Below, piece by piece: positions 9,401-17,859 of a stretch of DNA of 64,000 nucleotides (within the stretch, counting starts at the first letter, position 1; the number at the start of each line of letters is the position of its first letter). Source of the DNA: CALRWV02 sp943371965. GTDB taxonomy: Bacteria > Bacteroidota > JABWAT01. Under the pieces are notes generated by a model, which saw nothing but the letters and a program-made list of their open reading frames with translations, made no database searches and was not told the DNA's origin. The DNA is taken from the NCBI GenBank assembly GCA_943371965.1, contig CALRWV020000001.1, forward strand, positions 248,001 to 312,000, read 5' to 3'. Position numbers and translations under genes: made by a program.

Positions 9401-9801
9401 GTGCTGAATTGAAAAATATCCGGTTGACGATTGAGAATCTTGAAAATTTGCCGGAAATATTTGTTGATAAATCCAAATTTGAATCCGTTGTCGAAAATCT
9501 GGTTTCAAACGCAATCAAATATACCCAGACTGATGGTTCCATCCGGATTTTCGGTGAACGTTCCGGATCTGAAATTCATATCCACATTGAAGATACCGGT
9601 CAGGGTCTTACCAATGAAGATATGGAAAAGGTGTTTACAACATTTACAAAACTGAGTGCCCGACCGACTGCAGGTGAAACAAGTACCGGTTTGGGTCTTG
9701 CAATAGTTAAGAAAATAGTTGAAATCCACGGCGGAAAAGTTTGGGTGAAAAGTGAAAAGGGAAAAGGATCAACTTTCAGTTTTTCAATTCCGGTAGCTTG
9801 A
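6433..9801 (+). CDS. Propeller sensor histidine kinase 1 (Reg_prop / Y_Y_Y / HisKA / HATPase)
   Basis: 1122 residues. Signal peptide (1-27, ending SLSFSQ); about fourteen Reg_prop blades of the type DKSGxxWIGTxxGGLNxYxP forming two periplasmic seven-bladed propellers (about 30-700); a Y_Y_Y domain (about 735-805, YRLEGFDKDWNY); one membrane helix (about 817-839); a short coiled coil; HisKA with phospho-acceptor H905 in HDLRTPLSG; and HATPase_c with N box NLVSNAIKYT, G1 DTGQGLT and G2 STGLGLAIVKKIV. It senses an unknown periplasmic ligand and phosphorylates an unknown regulator; no receiver or HTH domain is fused. First of four tandem kinase genes; its kinase half is nearly the same as that of the next gene. 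Confidence 0.93.
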   Translation: MPKKYPSLFCSAFLIWSVLLGTSLSFSQDVKFKRLSSEVGFSQSSVICMLQDKMGFMWFGTLDGLNRYDGYEFKTFTFDPENPNSISNKFVRSMIADHTGKIWTGTDDGLNVYDSKTMSFKRFKHDPKNPSSLSEKKIISLFEDKNGLIWIGTVGGGLNSYDPKSDSFTVYKNDPQNPNSISHNKVYSISEDNSGNIWIGTEDGLSILDVKTKNFKVFRNDHKDPASVSYNFIYSLFKDKSGRMWVGTYGGGLDLFSESGKLIRHFKNDPHNPNSLSDNSINTIYQDRSGKMWIATRNGLDILDEETGTFTIFNNNPNDPNSLSSEIVFSLCEDFSGRMWVGTYTIDALNFLDLKTKKFGNFAEHTTENYLWSIKGVFSILKTKSGNFWIGAPNSEGLIFFNAKKQQPTVYKNIPGNKKSLSDNRVRSLYEDKNGQIWIATRNGLNLFNPETKTFSVFKNEPNNPNSLADDRVNFVYEDRTGLFWIGTRNGLNTYNPKTKIFEVYKHSSGDSTSISGSDVCTVLEDREGNLWFGGISSRTGLNLFNRDKKNFSVYKYDSESTSSSSPDFVMALLQDKSGLIWIGTYDGGLSCFNPKSKSFKIYRKKEGLANDIVYGILEDKDGRLWLSTNEGISRFNPKTEIFRNYNVSDGLQSNEFNQGGYFKDTDGNMYFGGVNGITVFHPDSIKDDPYIPPVVITDLEIFNKPIVTGKNYNGFILPESISETEVLNLSYEESVFTLQFSSLIFAQPEKNKYAYRLEGFDKDWNYTDAKRRFATYTNLDAGTYYFHVKGSNQDGLWNEAGTTLTIVITPPWWKTWWAVLIFSAAILGLIFGIIRFLVHRAKMRSMLKEADLRAQVAEFQSKSQQTEIENAKKVALINAELSEKNSQLKILNDKKNEYLGFAAHDLRTPLSGIIGYAELLISDLEMEHIDKAEMKQSLEVIHKVSNDMSFFISQLLDLASIESGKVHLEKKNESISKIISRIIPLHKRRAELKNIRLTIENLENLPEIFVDKSKFESVVENLVSNAIKYTQTDGSIRIFGERSGSEIHIHIEDTGQGLTNEDMEKVFTTFTKLSARPTAGETSTGLGLAIVKKIVEIHGGKVWVKSEKGKGSTFSFSIPVA

Positions 9802-9805
9802 TGGT

Positions 9806-9993
9806 GATTGGCGAGTGGCTAGTGGTAAGTAGTGAGTGGCGAGTTGCGAGTTGTATTTGGGTCAAGGGACAGTGGTGATTGGAGAGTAGCTAGTGGTGTT
9901 TAAGAAAGTGGATATTGGACAAGGGTCAATTGAGAAAGGGGATCTGATTCGAGTAACTAAAAGCTAATAGCCAACTGCCAACAGCCAGAACCA
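9806..9993. repeat. Second copy of the degenerate AGTGGCTAGT-type intergenic repeat
   Basis: Starts right behind the stop codon of kinase 1: gattggcgagtggctagtgg, taagtagtgagtggcgagtt, then gattggagagtagctagtgg. It ends with the C-rich tract ctaaaagctaatagccaact gccaacagcc (9957-9986). The reverse complement of that tract, tggcagttggctattagctt, resembles the G-rich start (tggcgagtggctagtggtaa), so the whole unit can fold as a long imperfect hairpin. The remaining non-coding bases to 10111 hold no gene that I see. Confidence 0.65.
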
Positions 9994-10111
9994 AATTGTC
10001 ACAGCATATTCTTTCATCAAGTTAAATACCAGTTTTTTTCCTGAGATTTTCAGCATAACTTTGCTAATAAACCAATTTGGATACTGACATTAAAAAGTCA
10101 AAAAATTATTC

Positions 10112-13100
10112 ATGTTTAAAAAGTTCCTTTTACTTTCCTCCTTCCTACTCCTGATTCCTTCTTTGCAAAGTCAATTTTATCTTCTTAATGCACAGGATAT
10201 AGCTTTCAAACATGTTTCCAGGGGTGATGTTTTTTCGCAAAGAAGCATCAGCAGTATTCTTCAGGATCATATTGGCTTTATGTGGTTTGGAACCAGTGAT
10301 GGCTTGAACAGATATGATGGATACGGTTTTGAGTTTTACCGTCCATCTATTAAAGATTCAACATCACTTTCAGATGGATTTGTAAATTGTCTGTTTGAAG
10401 ACCATTCTGACCAACTGTGGGTTGGAACCGGAAATGGATTGAATTTATACAGCTCAAAAACGAAAACCTTCACAGTTTTCCGGAACGATCCCCGAAATCC
10501 TTTTTCACTTGCAAACAATACTGTGTTTTCAATTTATGAAGATCACTCAAACCGTTTATGGATCGGAACTGAAAAAGGAGGGTTGAATATTTATGATCCT
10601 CAGACAAAAAAGTTTACAGTTTACAGGAACAATCCAAACGATCCTGCAAGTTTATCTTCCGATTATGTTAGGGTTATTTATGAAGACAAAGCAGGAAATA
10701 TCTGGTTGGGTACAAAGGATGGATTGAATCTATATCATCCCCAAACCAATTCATTTACTGTTTTCAAAAACAATCCAAATGATAACTCCTCACTTTCACA
10801 TAATTATGTTTATTCAATTTACGAAGACAGGAACGGCCGTCTTTGGGTTGGTACTCATGGTGGCGGTCTCAATCTGTTTGATATTGGAACCAAAAAATTC
10901 AGCGCTTACAAAAACAATCCCTCAACAAAATCTTCGCTTTCAAGTGATTTGGTAACTGTAATTTTTCAGGATCAGCACGGACGGTTATGGATTGGAACAA
11001 GAGACGGGTTGAATTTATTCAACGAAAAATCCAGCACTTTCACTGTTTTCAGAAACAATCCCCTTGACCCGAATTCACTGGCTGACAATATTATTTTTTC
11101 AATTTACGAAGACAAATCGGGGAAGCTGTGGATTGGAACTTACAATGTTGACGGTCTGAATTTTTATGATGCCAAAATGAAAGCTTTTTCTGTTTTCACA
11201 AACAATCCGAATAACCCCTTTTCTTTATCGGGTGAAAATGTTTTTGCAATTCTGACAGATAAATCAGACCAGTTGTGGATTGGTACTGAAAGTGGGGGAT
11301 TGAGCCTTTTCAATCCGGAAATGAAATCTTTTGTATCTTTCAAAAACAACCCCAATATTTCTTCTTCATTATCCAGCAATAATGTTTCAGCATTATATGA
11401 AGATCATTCCGGAGAAATTTGGGTTGGAACCAATAACGCAGGTTTGAATCATTTCAAACCAAAAGAAAGGAAATTCATTTCCTATAAAAATGATCCCAAA
11501 AACCCTTCTTCGCGTTTCAGCAATTCCATTCATGCGATATTTGAAGATCATCTCAATCAATTATGGGTTGGTACAAACGATGGTCTCAGTCTTTTTGACA
11601 GGAAATCGAAGACTTTTACATTTTTCAGGAATGATCCAAAAGATTCAGCATCACTTTCGCACAACAGTGTAACATCAATTTACGAGGACAGATCAAATCA
11701 GTTGTGGATTGGTACATCCGGTGGATTGAACAGATACAATCCCCAAACAAAATCATTCAGAACTTTCCAAAACATTCCGGGTGACACAACATCGCTTGGA
11801 AATAAATTTGTTATGTGTATTTATCAGGATAAGTCAGGTAATTTATGGATCGGTGAATTTGATGGCGGATTGAATTTATACAATCCCAAAACAGAATCAT
11901 TTCAGGTTTTCAGGGAAGAACAGGGTTTGCCCAACAATACCATTTATGGAATTCTTGAAGATGAAAAAGGAAGATTGTGGCTCAGCACCAATAAAGGAAT
12001 TTCAAGATTTGACCCGAAAAGCCTAACATTCAGGAATTATGATGTTACAGATGGATTGCCGAACAATGAATTCAATCAGGGTGCGTCATTCAAAGATAAA
12101 AATGGATTCATGTATTTCGGGGTTTACAATGGAATATGTTTTTTTCATCCGGACAGTATTAAAGACGATTCTTACATTCCACCGATAGTTCTTACCGGTC
12201 TTGAAATTTTCAACAAGCCGATTATTCCCGGAAAAAATTATGAAGGTTTTGTATTGCCGCAATCGATTACGGTTGCAGATGAATTGGTTTTAACTTACAG
12301 GGAATCGGTATTCACGCTTGAATTTTCCATTCTCAATTTTGCCCAGCAGATGAAGAACAAATATTCATACCGTTTGGAAGGGTTTGATAAAAGCTGGAAT
12401 TATACCGATGCAACACGGAGAATTGCCACCTATACCAATCTTGATCCAGGGACTTATGTTTTTCATGTTAAAGGTTCCAATCATGATGATGTTTGGAATG
12501 AGGATGGCAAAAAACTTAAAATCACCATCACCCCTCCGGCATGGAAAACCTGGTGGGCATATTCGATTTATGTTTTATGTTTTTTAGGACTTGTAGCCGC
12601 ATTTATCCAGAACAGAATTGATAAAGCTAAAGAAAAATCAATGCTGCTGATCGGAAAACAGAAGGAAGAAGCCAGAATCAAAGAAGCAGAATTGAGGATG
12701 AGAGTTGCGGAATTCCAGTCAAAATCACAACAGGCAGAAATTGAAAATGCAAAAAAAGTTGCTTTGATCAATGCGGAACTTTCAGAAAAAAATCTTCAGT
12801 TAAAAATGCTGAACGACAAGAAAAATGAATATCTCGGTTTTGCCGCACATGATCTGAGAACTCCACTTTCAGGAATTATCGGATATGCAGAACTTATGAT
12901 TTCCGATCTTGAAATGGAACAGATTAATAAAGCAGAAATGAAACAGAGTTTGGAAGTGATTCATAAAGTTGCAAATGACATGTCATTTTTTATCAGTCAG
13001 CTTCTGGATTTGGCATCAATTGAATCAGGTAAAGTTCATCTTGACAAAAAGAATGAAAGCATTGCAAAGGTGATCAGCAGAATAATCCCGCTTCATAAAA

Positions 13101-13504
13101 GACGTGCCGAACATAAAAATATCCAATTGACAGTTGAAAATCTTGAGACCCTGCCGGACATATTTGTTGATAAAGCCAAATTTGAATCCGTTGTCGAAAA
13201 CTTGGTTTCAAATGCCATCAAATACACCCAGCCTGATGGTTTCATCCGAATTTATGGTGAACGTTCCGGATCTGAAATCCATATTCATATTGAGGATACC
13301 GGACAAGGACTTACCCATGAAGATATGGAAAAGGTTTTCACCACTTTCACCAAACTCAGTGCACGGCCGACTGCAGGTGAAACCAGCACCGGTTTGGGCC
13401 TTGCCATTGTAAAGAAAATTGTTGAAATCCACGGCGGTAAAGTCTGGGTGAAAAGTGAAAAGGGTAAAGGTTCAACTTTCAGTTTTTCAATTCCGGTAGC
13501 CTGA
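10112..13504 (+). CDS. Propeller sensor histidine kinase 2
   Basis: 1130 residues with the same plan as its left neighbour: signal peptide (1-28, ending LLNAQ), two periplasmic Reg_prop propellers, a Y_Y_Y domain (about 740-810, YRLEGFDKSWNY), one membrane helix (about 818-840), a longer coiled coil, HisKA with H913 (HDLRTPLSG) and HATPase_c (DTGQGLT, STGLGLAIVKK). The last 240 residues differ from kinase 1 by only about 10 percent, whereas the propellers are clearly more different. This suggests a recent duplication with diverging ligand specificity, or gene conversion of the kinase end. No output domain is present. Confidence 0.93.
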   Translation: MFKKFLLLSSFLLLIPSLQSQFYLLNAQDIAFKHVSRGDVFSQRSISSILQDHIGFMWFGTSDGLNRYDGYGFEFYRPSIKDSTSLSDGFVNCLFEDHSDQLWVGTGNGLNLYSSKTKTFTVFRNDPRNPFSLANNTVFSIYEDHSNRLWIGTEKGGLNIYDPQTKKFTVYRNNPNDPASLSSDYVRVIYEDKAGNIWLGTKDGLNLYHPQTNSFTVFKNNPNDNSSLSHNYVYSIYEDRNGRLWVGTHGGGLNLFDIGTKKFSAYKNNPSTKSSLSSDLVTVIFQDQHGRLWIGTRDGLNLFNEKSSTFTVFRNNPLDPNSLADNIIFSIYEDKSGKLWIGTYNVDGLNFYDAKMKAFSVFTNNPNNPFSLSGENVFAILTDKSDQLWIGTESGGLSLFNPEMKSFVSFKNNPNISSSLSSNNVSALYEDHSGEIWVGTNNAGLNHFKPKERKFISYKNDPKNPSSRFSNSIHAIFEDHLNQLWVGTNDGLSLFDRKSKTFTFFRNDPKDSASLSHNSVTSIYEDRSNQLWIGTSGGLNRYNPQTKSFRTFQNIPGDTTSLGNKFVMCIYQDKSGNLWIGEFDGGLNLYNPKTESFQVFREEQGLPNNTIYGILEDEKGRLWLSTNKGISRFDPKSLTFRNYDVTDGLPNNEFNQGASFKDKNGFMYFGVYNGICFFHPDSIKDDSYIPPIVLTGLEIFNKPIIPGKNYEGFVLPQSITVADELVLTYRESVFTLEFSILNFAQQMKNKYSYRLEGFDKSWNYTDATRRIATYTNLDPGTYVFHVKGSNHDDVWNEDGKKLKITITPPAWKTWWAYSIYVLCFLGLVAAFIQNRIDKAKEKSMLLIGKQKEEARIKEAELRMRVAEFQSKSQQAEIENAKKVALINAELSEKNLQLKMLNDKKNEYLGFAAHDLRTPLSGIIGYAELMISDLEMEQINKAEMKQSLEVIHKVANDMSFFISQLLDLASIESGKVHLDKKNESIAKVISRIIPLHKRRAEHKNIQLTVENLETLPDIFVDKAKFESVVENLVSNAIKYTQPDGFIRIYGERSGSEIHIHIEDTGQGLTHEDMEKVFTTFTKLSARPTAGETSTGLGLAIVKKIVEIHGGKVWVKSEKGKGSTFSFSIPVA

Positions 13505-13743
13505 TTTGCAGGTTTCAGGATGAAAAAGATGATCGTTTATGTATTGTTTATCCATTCGATTGATGATTTTTCTTGATTCCTGATTTCTTGAATTAACTGT
13601 TTTTTATATATAGCTTTATTTTATGTGGCAAGGTTTGATAGTTCTGATTTCCGGAACGGAATTTTCCAGAAAAAAAAACTGTTTTGGGGGATAGTAGAGT
13701 TGATATAGAGTCAAGGTTTTCTGAATTATTTCCGGATTTTGGA

Positions 13744-16700
13744 ATGAAAATTATTAACATATTTGAGTCCAGTCATATTGGATTGCTTTTTTCCTCAGGC
13801 AAAATGTTATCAACGCTATTGCCAGGCCTTTTTGTTTCCATACAGTTGTTTTCACAGGATTTACAGTTCAAACAGCTGACAATAGAAAACGGGTTGTCAC
13901 AAAGTACTGTCAATTGCATACTGCAGGATAAACGTAAATTCATTTGGTTTGGAACACAGGATGGCCTGAATTGTTTTGATGGTTATACCTTCACGGTTTA
14001 CCGGAACGATCCCGATGATTCCACTTCCATTTCAGGAAATTATATTCTGACTTTATTTGAAGACAGTTACGGGAAATTTTGGGTTGGGACAAACAGCGGT
14101 CTTAATCTTTTTGTTCCGGAAAAAAATTCTTTCGAACATTTCAAAAAGAAACCAGGTGATCCAAATTCATTGGCAAACGATATCGTTTTGTCAATAAATG
14201 AAGACGATGAAAAATCGCTTTGGGTTGGAACTCGTGGAGGTGGACTCAGTCGTTTTGATTTTATAAAGAAAAAATTCGAAAACTTCGTCAATGATCCCCA
14301 AAACAGTAAGACTTTGTCAAATAATAATGTGAGTGCAATTTATCCCGGCAGAAAAAATGAATTGTTGGTTGGTACACTCGGCGGAGGGCTGAATACATTC
14401 AACATAAAAAACAGGGAATTCGCACACTTTACAAATGATGCTTTGAACAGAAACTCCATTTCAAATAATTTCATTTATTCGGTTTTAAAAGATTCTAAAG
14501 GACGAATCTGGATAGGAACTGGAAATGGGTTAAACAGGTTTTCATTTAATGATTTGAAATTTGAAATATTTAACAGTGATCCTGAAGATAATTCTTCGAT
14601 ATCAAGCAACAGTATTCTTACACTTTATGAAGATCCACATTCTAATTTGTGGATAGGAACTTTTGATGGTGGCCTGAATTTATTCAACGAAAAATCAGGA
14701 AAGTTTAAAATTTTTAAAAACAATAAACTGAATCCATTATCTCTTTCAAATAACGGTGTGAGATCTGTATATGAAGATCAAAGCGGCAGGTTTTGGGTTG
14801 GAACTTCAAGCCGCGGCTTAAACTATCATGATACAAAAAACAAATCATTCAAGGTTTTTAAAAATGAATCCGGTGATTTTTCATCATTGGCAGGTAACTC
14901 TGTGTTTTCAATTTTAAAGGACCGGAATAAGCAATTATGGGTTGGAACTTATGGGGGTGGTCTTAATTTATACAATGAAAAGAAAAAATCCTTTGAACAC
15001 TTTCAAAATAATCCTCTCGATGCAGCTTCACTGTCAAACAATCATGTCCGCAGTATTGTTGAAGGTGAAACGGGTATATTGTGGATTGGAACGCTGGGTG
15101 GTGGTCTGGAGCAATTTGATGTTAAAAGAAGGAAATTCAAACATTTTAAGCATGATCAGGGCAATCCAAACAGTTTGTCTAACAATAATGTCTTCACACT
15201 TTTAAAAGACTGTCAGAATATATTATGGGTAGGAACAAATGGTGGGGGATTAAATCAATTTGATGAAAAAACAAAAACATTCAAATCATATAAAAATGAT
15301 TCCAAAGACATGTTTTCTATTTCACATGATATAATTTGGACCATTTATGAAGACAGAATGGGACGGCTTTGGATAGGAACTGGAGGTGGTCTCAATTTAT
15401 TTAACAGAAAAACAGGAAAATTCATCCGCTATGTCAATGATCCCAAAAATCCTCAATCATTATCGGACAATACAGTAATATCAGTTTTCCAGGACAAAAA
15501 GAACCGAATTTGGATTGGGACAACAAAGGGACTGAATCTATTCAACGAACTTACCAAAACATTTGAAGTATTCAGAGAAAAACAGGGGCTTCCCAATGAT
15601 TTAATCTATGGAATTCTTGAAGATGAACAAAGTTATTTATGGGTCAGTACCAATAAGGGTATTTCCCGATTCAAACTTGCTTCAGGTGATTCAGACATTG
15701 TCAAAGAAAACATTTTATTTAGAAATTATGATATTTCAGACGGGTTGCAAAGCAATGAATTTAATCAGGGGGCTTTTTTTAAAGACAATGAAAACAATAT
15801 TTTTTTTGGGGGAATTGACGGGTTTAATTCTTTTCATCCTGACAGTTTAATTGAAGATAATTACTTACCTGAAATTGAATTGACCAGACTTGAAATTCTC
15901 AATAAAACTATAAGTGTTGGCAAAAATTACAATGGATTCGTTCTTGCAAAATCAATAACAGAATCAGAGGAACTGATTTTGTCTCCCAATGAACCGGTGT
16001 TTTCCATTGAATTTGCAGCTTTAAGTTACACCCGACCTGAAAAAAATCAATATGCATACAAGCTGGAGGGATTTGATAACGATTGGAATTATACAGATTC
16101 GAAAAGAAGATTTGCAACCTATACAAACCTTAATCCCGGAACTTATTTTTTCAGAGTTAAGGGGTCAAATCATGATGGAATTTGGAACAATGAGGGACGG
16201 ACGCTGAAAATAATAATTACCCCTCCTTGGTGGAAAACGTGGTGGGCAATTACAGGATATTTTCTTTTCTTTTCCGGATTGATTACCGCTTTTATTCAAT
16301 ACAGAATTACTAAAACAAAAACCAATGCCTTGATTATGCTTGAAAAACAGAAACAGGAGTCAAAGGTTGTTGAAGCAGAGCTTAGAATGAAAGCTGCAGA
16401 AGCACAATCAAGGGTATTTCAATCAGAAGTTGAAACCGCCAAACAGGTTGCGTTGATCAATATGGAACTGGAAGGAAAAAATTTCCAGCTGAAAGTCCTG
16501 AATGACCAGATGGAAAAAACGGTTAATATTGTACGTTCACTCAATTCATCCATTTCATTTCAGGATCTGCTGTATTCAATTCTTGAAACCACAAGAAAAA
16601 TTGTTAAATCGGATATTATTTCAATTATAACTTTAGATTCAATTTCACAGAAATTCAAATTCAGGGCCTGTGTTGGAATGAAATATGAACAATTGGAACT

Positions 16701-17703
16701 TATTGAATTTACTGCTGAAGAAGTTGAAGACAACTATGTAAGAAATGGTTTTGAAATTGAAAAAGATATCTGGTATGTCAAAAATCTTCATGGTTCTTAT
16801 CCGGCAGAAATAGTGACTCCAAATTCTGAAATCAGGTCAACGCTGGTAGTCTGTCTCCGAAGCAATGACAAAGTTGAAGGTTATCTTCTGTTTGAAAATA
16901 TTCTGATTATTGATTTGAAGGATAATGATATTCTGCTTCTTCAAAATCTGAAGGAACATCTTCATTGGGCAATTGTAAAGGCAAGACTTCTTGATGAACT
17001 TAAAATTATCAACGACAGGAAAAATGAATTTCTTGGAATTGTTGTACACGATCTTGGAAATCCATTGGCTGCCATTACCGGTAATATCAATATCCTGATT
17101 GCAGATATAGAATCTGAAAAAACTAAAAAATCGGATACTCTTGAAGTACTCAAAAGGGTTAGCGGTATTTGCGACCACATGGATTTTTTTATCAGTCAAC
17201 TGTTGGACCTTGCAGCAATTGAATCCGGAAAAGTTCATATCGATAAAACAAATTATAAAATATCTGAAATTGTAAACGATATTTCTTCACTTCATTTATT
17301 GAGATCAAAGGAAAAAAACATCAATCTGATCATTGGTACCCTAACAGGTTTACCCGATCTCCATGTTGACGGTTCAAAAATAGCAGCAGTTATAGAAAAT
17401 CTGCTTACCAATGCCATCAAATTTACACAATCAGGCGGGACAGTCAGAATTTATGGGGAAACAGTAAATTCAGAAGTTCAAATTCATGTTGAAGACAACG
17501 GACAGGGGCTTTCAACCGATGATCTTAAAAAAGTTTTCACTACATTTACAAAACTGAGCGCAAAACCGACTGCAGGTGAAAGCAGTACTGGGTTGGGTTT
17601 GGCAATAGTCAAAAAAATTGTGGAAGCCCATGGTGGTCGTGTCTGGGTGAAAAGTGAAAAGGGTAAAGGTTCAATTTTCAGTTTTTCAATTCCTACTTTA
17701 TAA
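13744..17703 (+). CDS. Propeller sensor histidine kinase 3 with added GAF domain
   Basis: Reg_prop propellers, Y_Y_Y, one membrane helix (ITGYFLFFSGLITAFIQYRI), a coiled coil, then a GAF-like domain (about residues 923-1080 from this start) that kinases 1 and 2 lack, then HisKA (H1102) and HATPase_c (DNGQGLS, STGLGLAIVKK). The frame can be read from a TTG at 13684, but ATG 13744 or ATG 13804 is more likely: 13804 gives the compact signal peptide MLSTLLPGLFVSIQLFSQ, matching the siblings. The H box reads HDLGNPL, where the usual Arg after Leu is Gly. The GAF domain suggests a second, cytoplasmic input. Confidence 0.9.
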   Translation: MKIINIFESSHIGLLFSSGKMLSTLLPGLFVSIQLFSQDLQFKQLTIENGLSQSTVNCILQDKRKFIWFGTQDGLNCFDGYTFTVYRNDPDDSTSISGNYILTLFEDSYGKFWVGTNSGLNLFVPEKNSFEHFKKKPGDPNSLANDIVLSINEDDEKSLWVGTRGGGLSRFDFIKKKFENFVNDPQNSKTLSNNNVSAIYPGRKNELLVGTLGGGLNTFNIKNREFAHFTNDALNRNSISNNFIYSVLKDSKGRIWIGTGNGLNRFSFNDLKFEIFNSDPEDNSSISSNSILTLYEDPHSNLWIGTFDGGLNLFNEKSGKFKIFKNNKLNPLSLSNNGVRSVYEDQSGRFWVGTSSRGLNYHDTKNKSFKVFKNESGDFSSLAGNSVFSILKDRNKQLWVGTYGGGLNLYNEKKKSFEHFQNNPLDAASLSNNHVRSIVEGETGILWIGTLGGGLEQFDVKRRKFKHFKHDQGNPNSLSNNNVFTLLKDCQNILWVGTNGGGLNQFDEKTKTFKSYKNDSKDMFSISHDIIWTIYEDRMGRLWIGTGGGLNLFNRKTGKFIRYVNDPKNPQSLSDNTVISVFQDKKNRIWIGTTKGLNLFNELTKTFEVFREKQGLPNDLIYGILEDEQSYLWVSTNKGISRFKLASGDSDIVKENILFRNYDISDGLQSNEFNQGAFFKDNENNIFFGGIDGFNSFHPDSLIEDNYLPEIELTRLEILNKTISVGKNYNGFVLAKSITESEELILSPNEPVFSIEFAALSYTRPEKNQYAYKLEGFDNDWNYTDSKRRFATYTNLNPGTYFFRVKGSNHDGIWNNEGRTLKIIITPPWWKTWWAITGYFLFFSGLITAFIQYRITKTKTNALIMLEKQKQESKVVEAELRMKAAEAQSRVFQSEVETAKQVALINMELEGKNFQLKVLNDQMEKTVNIVRSLNSSISFQDLLYSILETTRKIVKSDIISIITLDSISQKFKFRACVGMKYEQLELIEFTAEEVEDNYVRNGFEIEKDIWYVKNLHGSYPAEIVTPNSEIRSTLVVCLRSNDKVEGYLLFENILIIDLKDNDILLLQNLKEHLHWAIVKARLLDELKIINDRKNEFLGIVVHDLGNPLAAITGNINILIADIESEKTKKSDTLEVLKRVSGICDHMDFFISQLLDLAAIESGKVHIDKTNYKISEIVNDISSLHLLRSKEKNINLIIGTLTGLPDLHVDGSKIAAVIENLLTNAIKFTQSGGTVRIYGETVNSEVQIHVEDNGQGLSTDDLKKVFTTFTKLSAKPTAGESSTGLGLAIVKKIVEAHGGRVWVKSEKGKGSIFSFSIPTL

Positions 17704-17787
17704 CTGTTTAAACAATTTGAAAAACTAAAAAAATGTTCAATTCAGGAATTTTTAAAGTCCTTTCCTGTGTTGATACTGTTTAAACAA
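17703..17787. promoter_or_regulatory. Two copies of ACTGTTTAAACAA in front of kinase 4
   Basis: The 13-mer actgtttaaacaa occurs at 17703-17715 and again at 17775-17787, start-to-start distance 72 bp, both within the short gap between kinases 3 and 4. Each contains the palindrome GTTTAAAC. Paired palindromes about seven helical turns apart upstream of a gene could be operator sites; chance duplication in AT-rich DNA is the alternative. Confidence 0.35.
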
Positions 17788-17859
17788 ATTCAGCGTGGTG
17801 GTTTCAATGGAGACGGGTGAAAGCATGTTTGGTTGGTTTCATATTAAAGGGTTTTCGTC

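Noticed and set aside
13684..13743. TTG start that lengthens kinase 3 by 20 residues
   Set aside because: No RBS, no signal-peptide character in the added part, and the siblings start just before a hydrophobic signal peptide.
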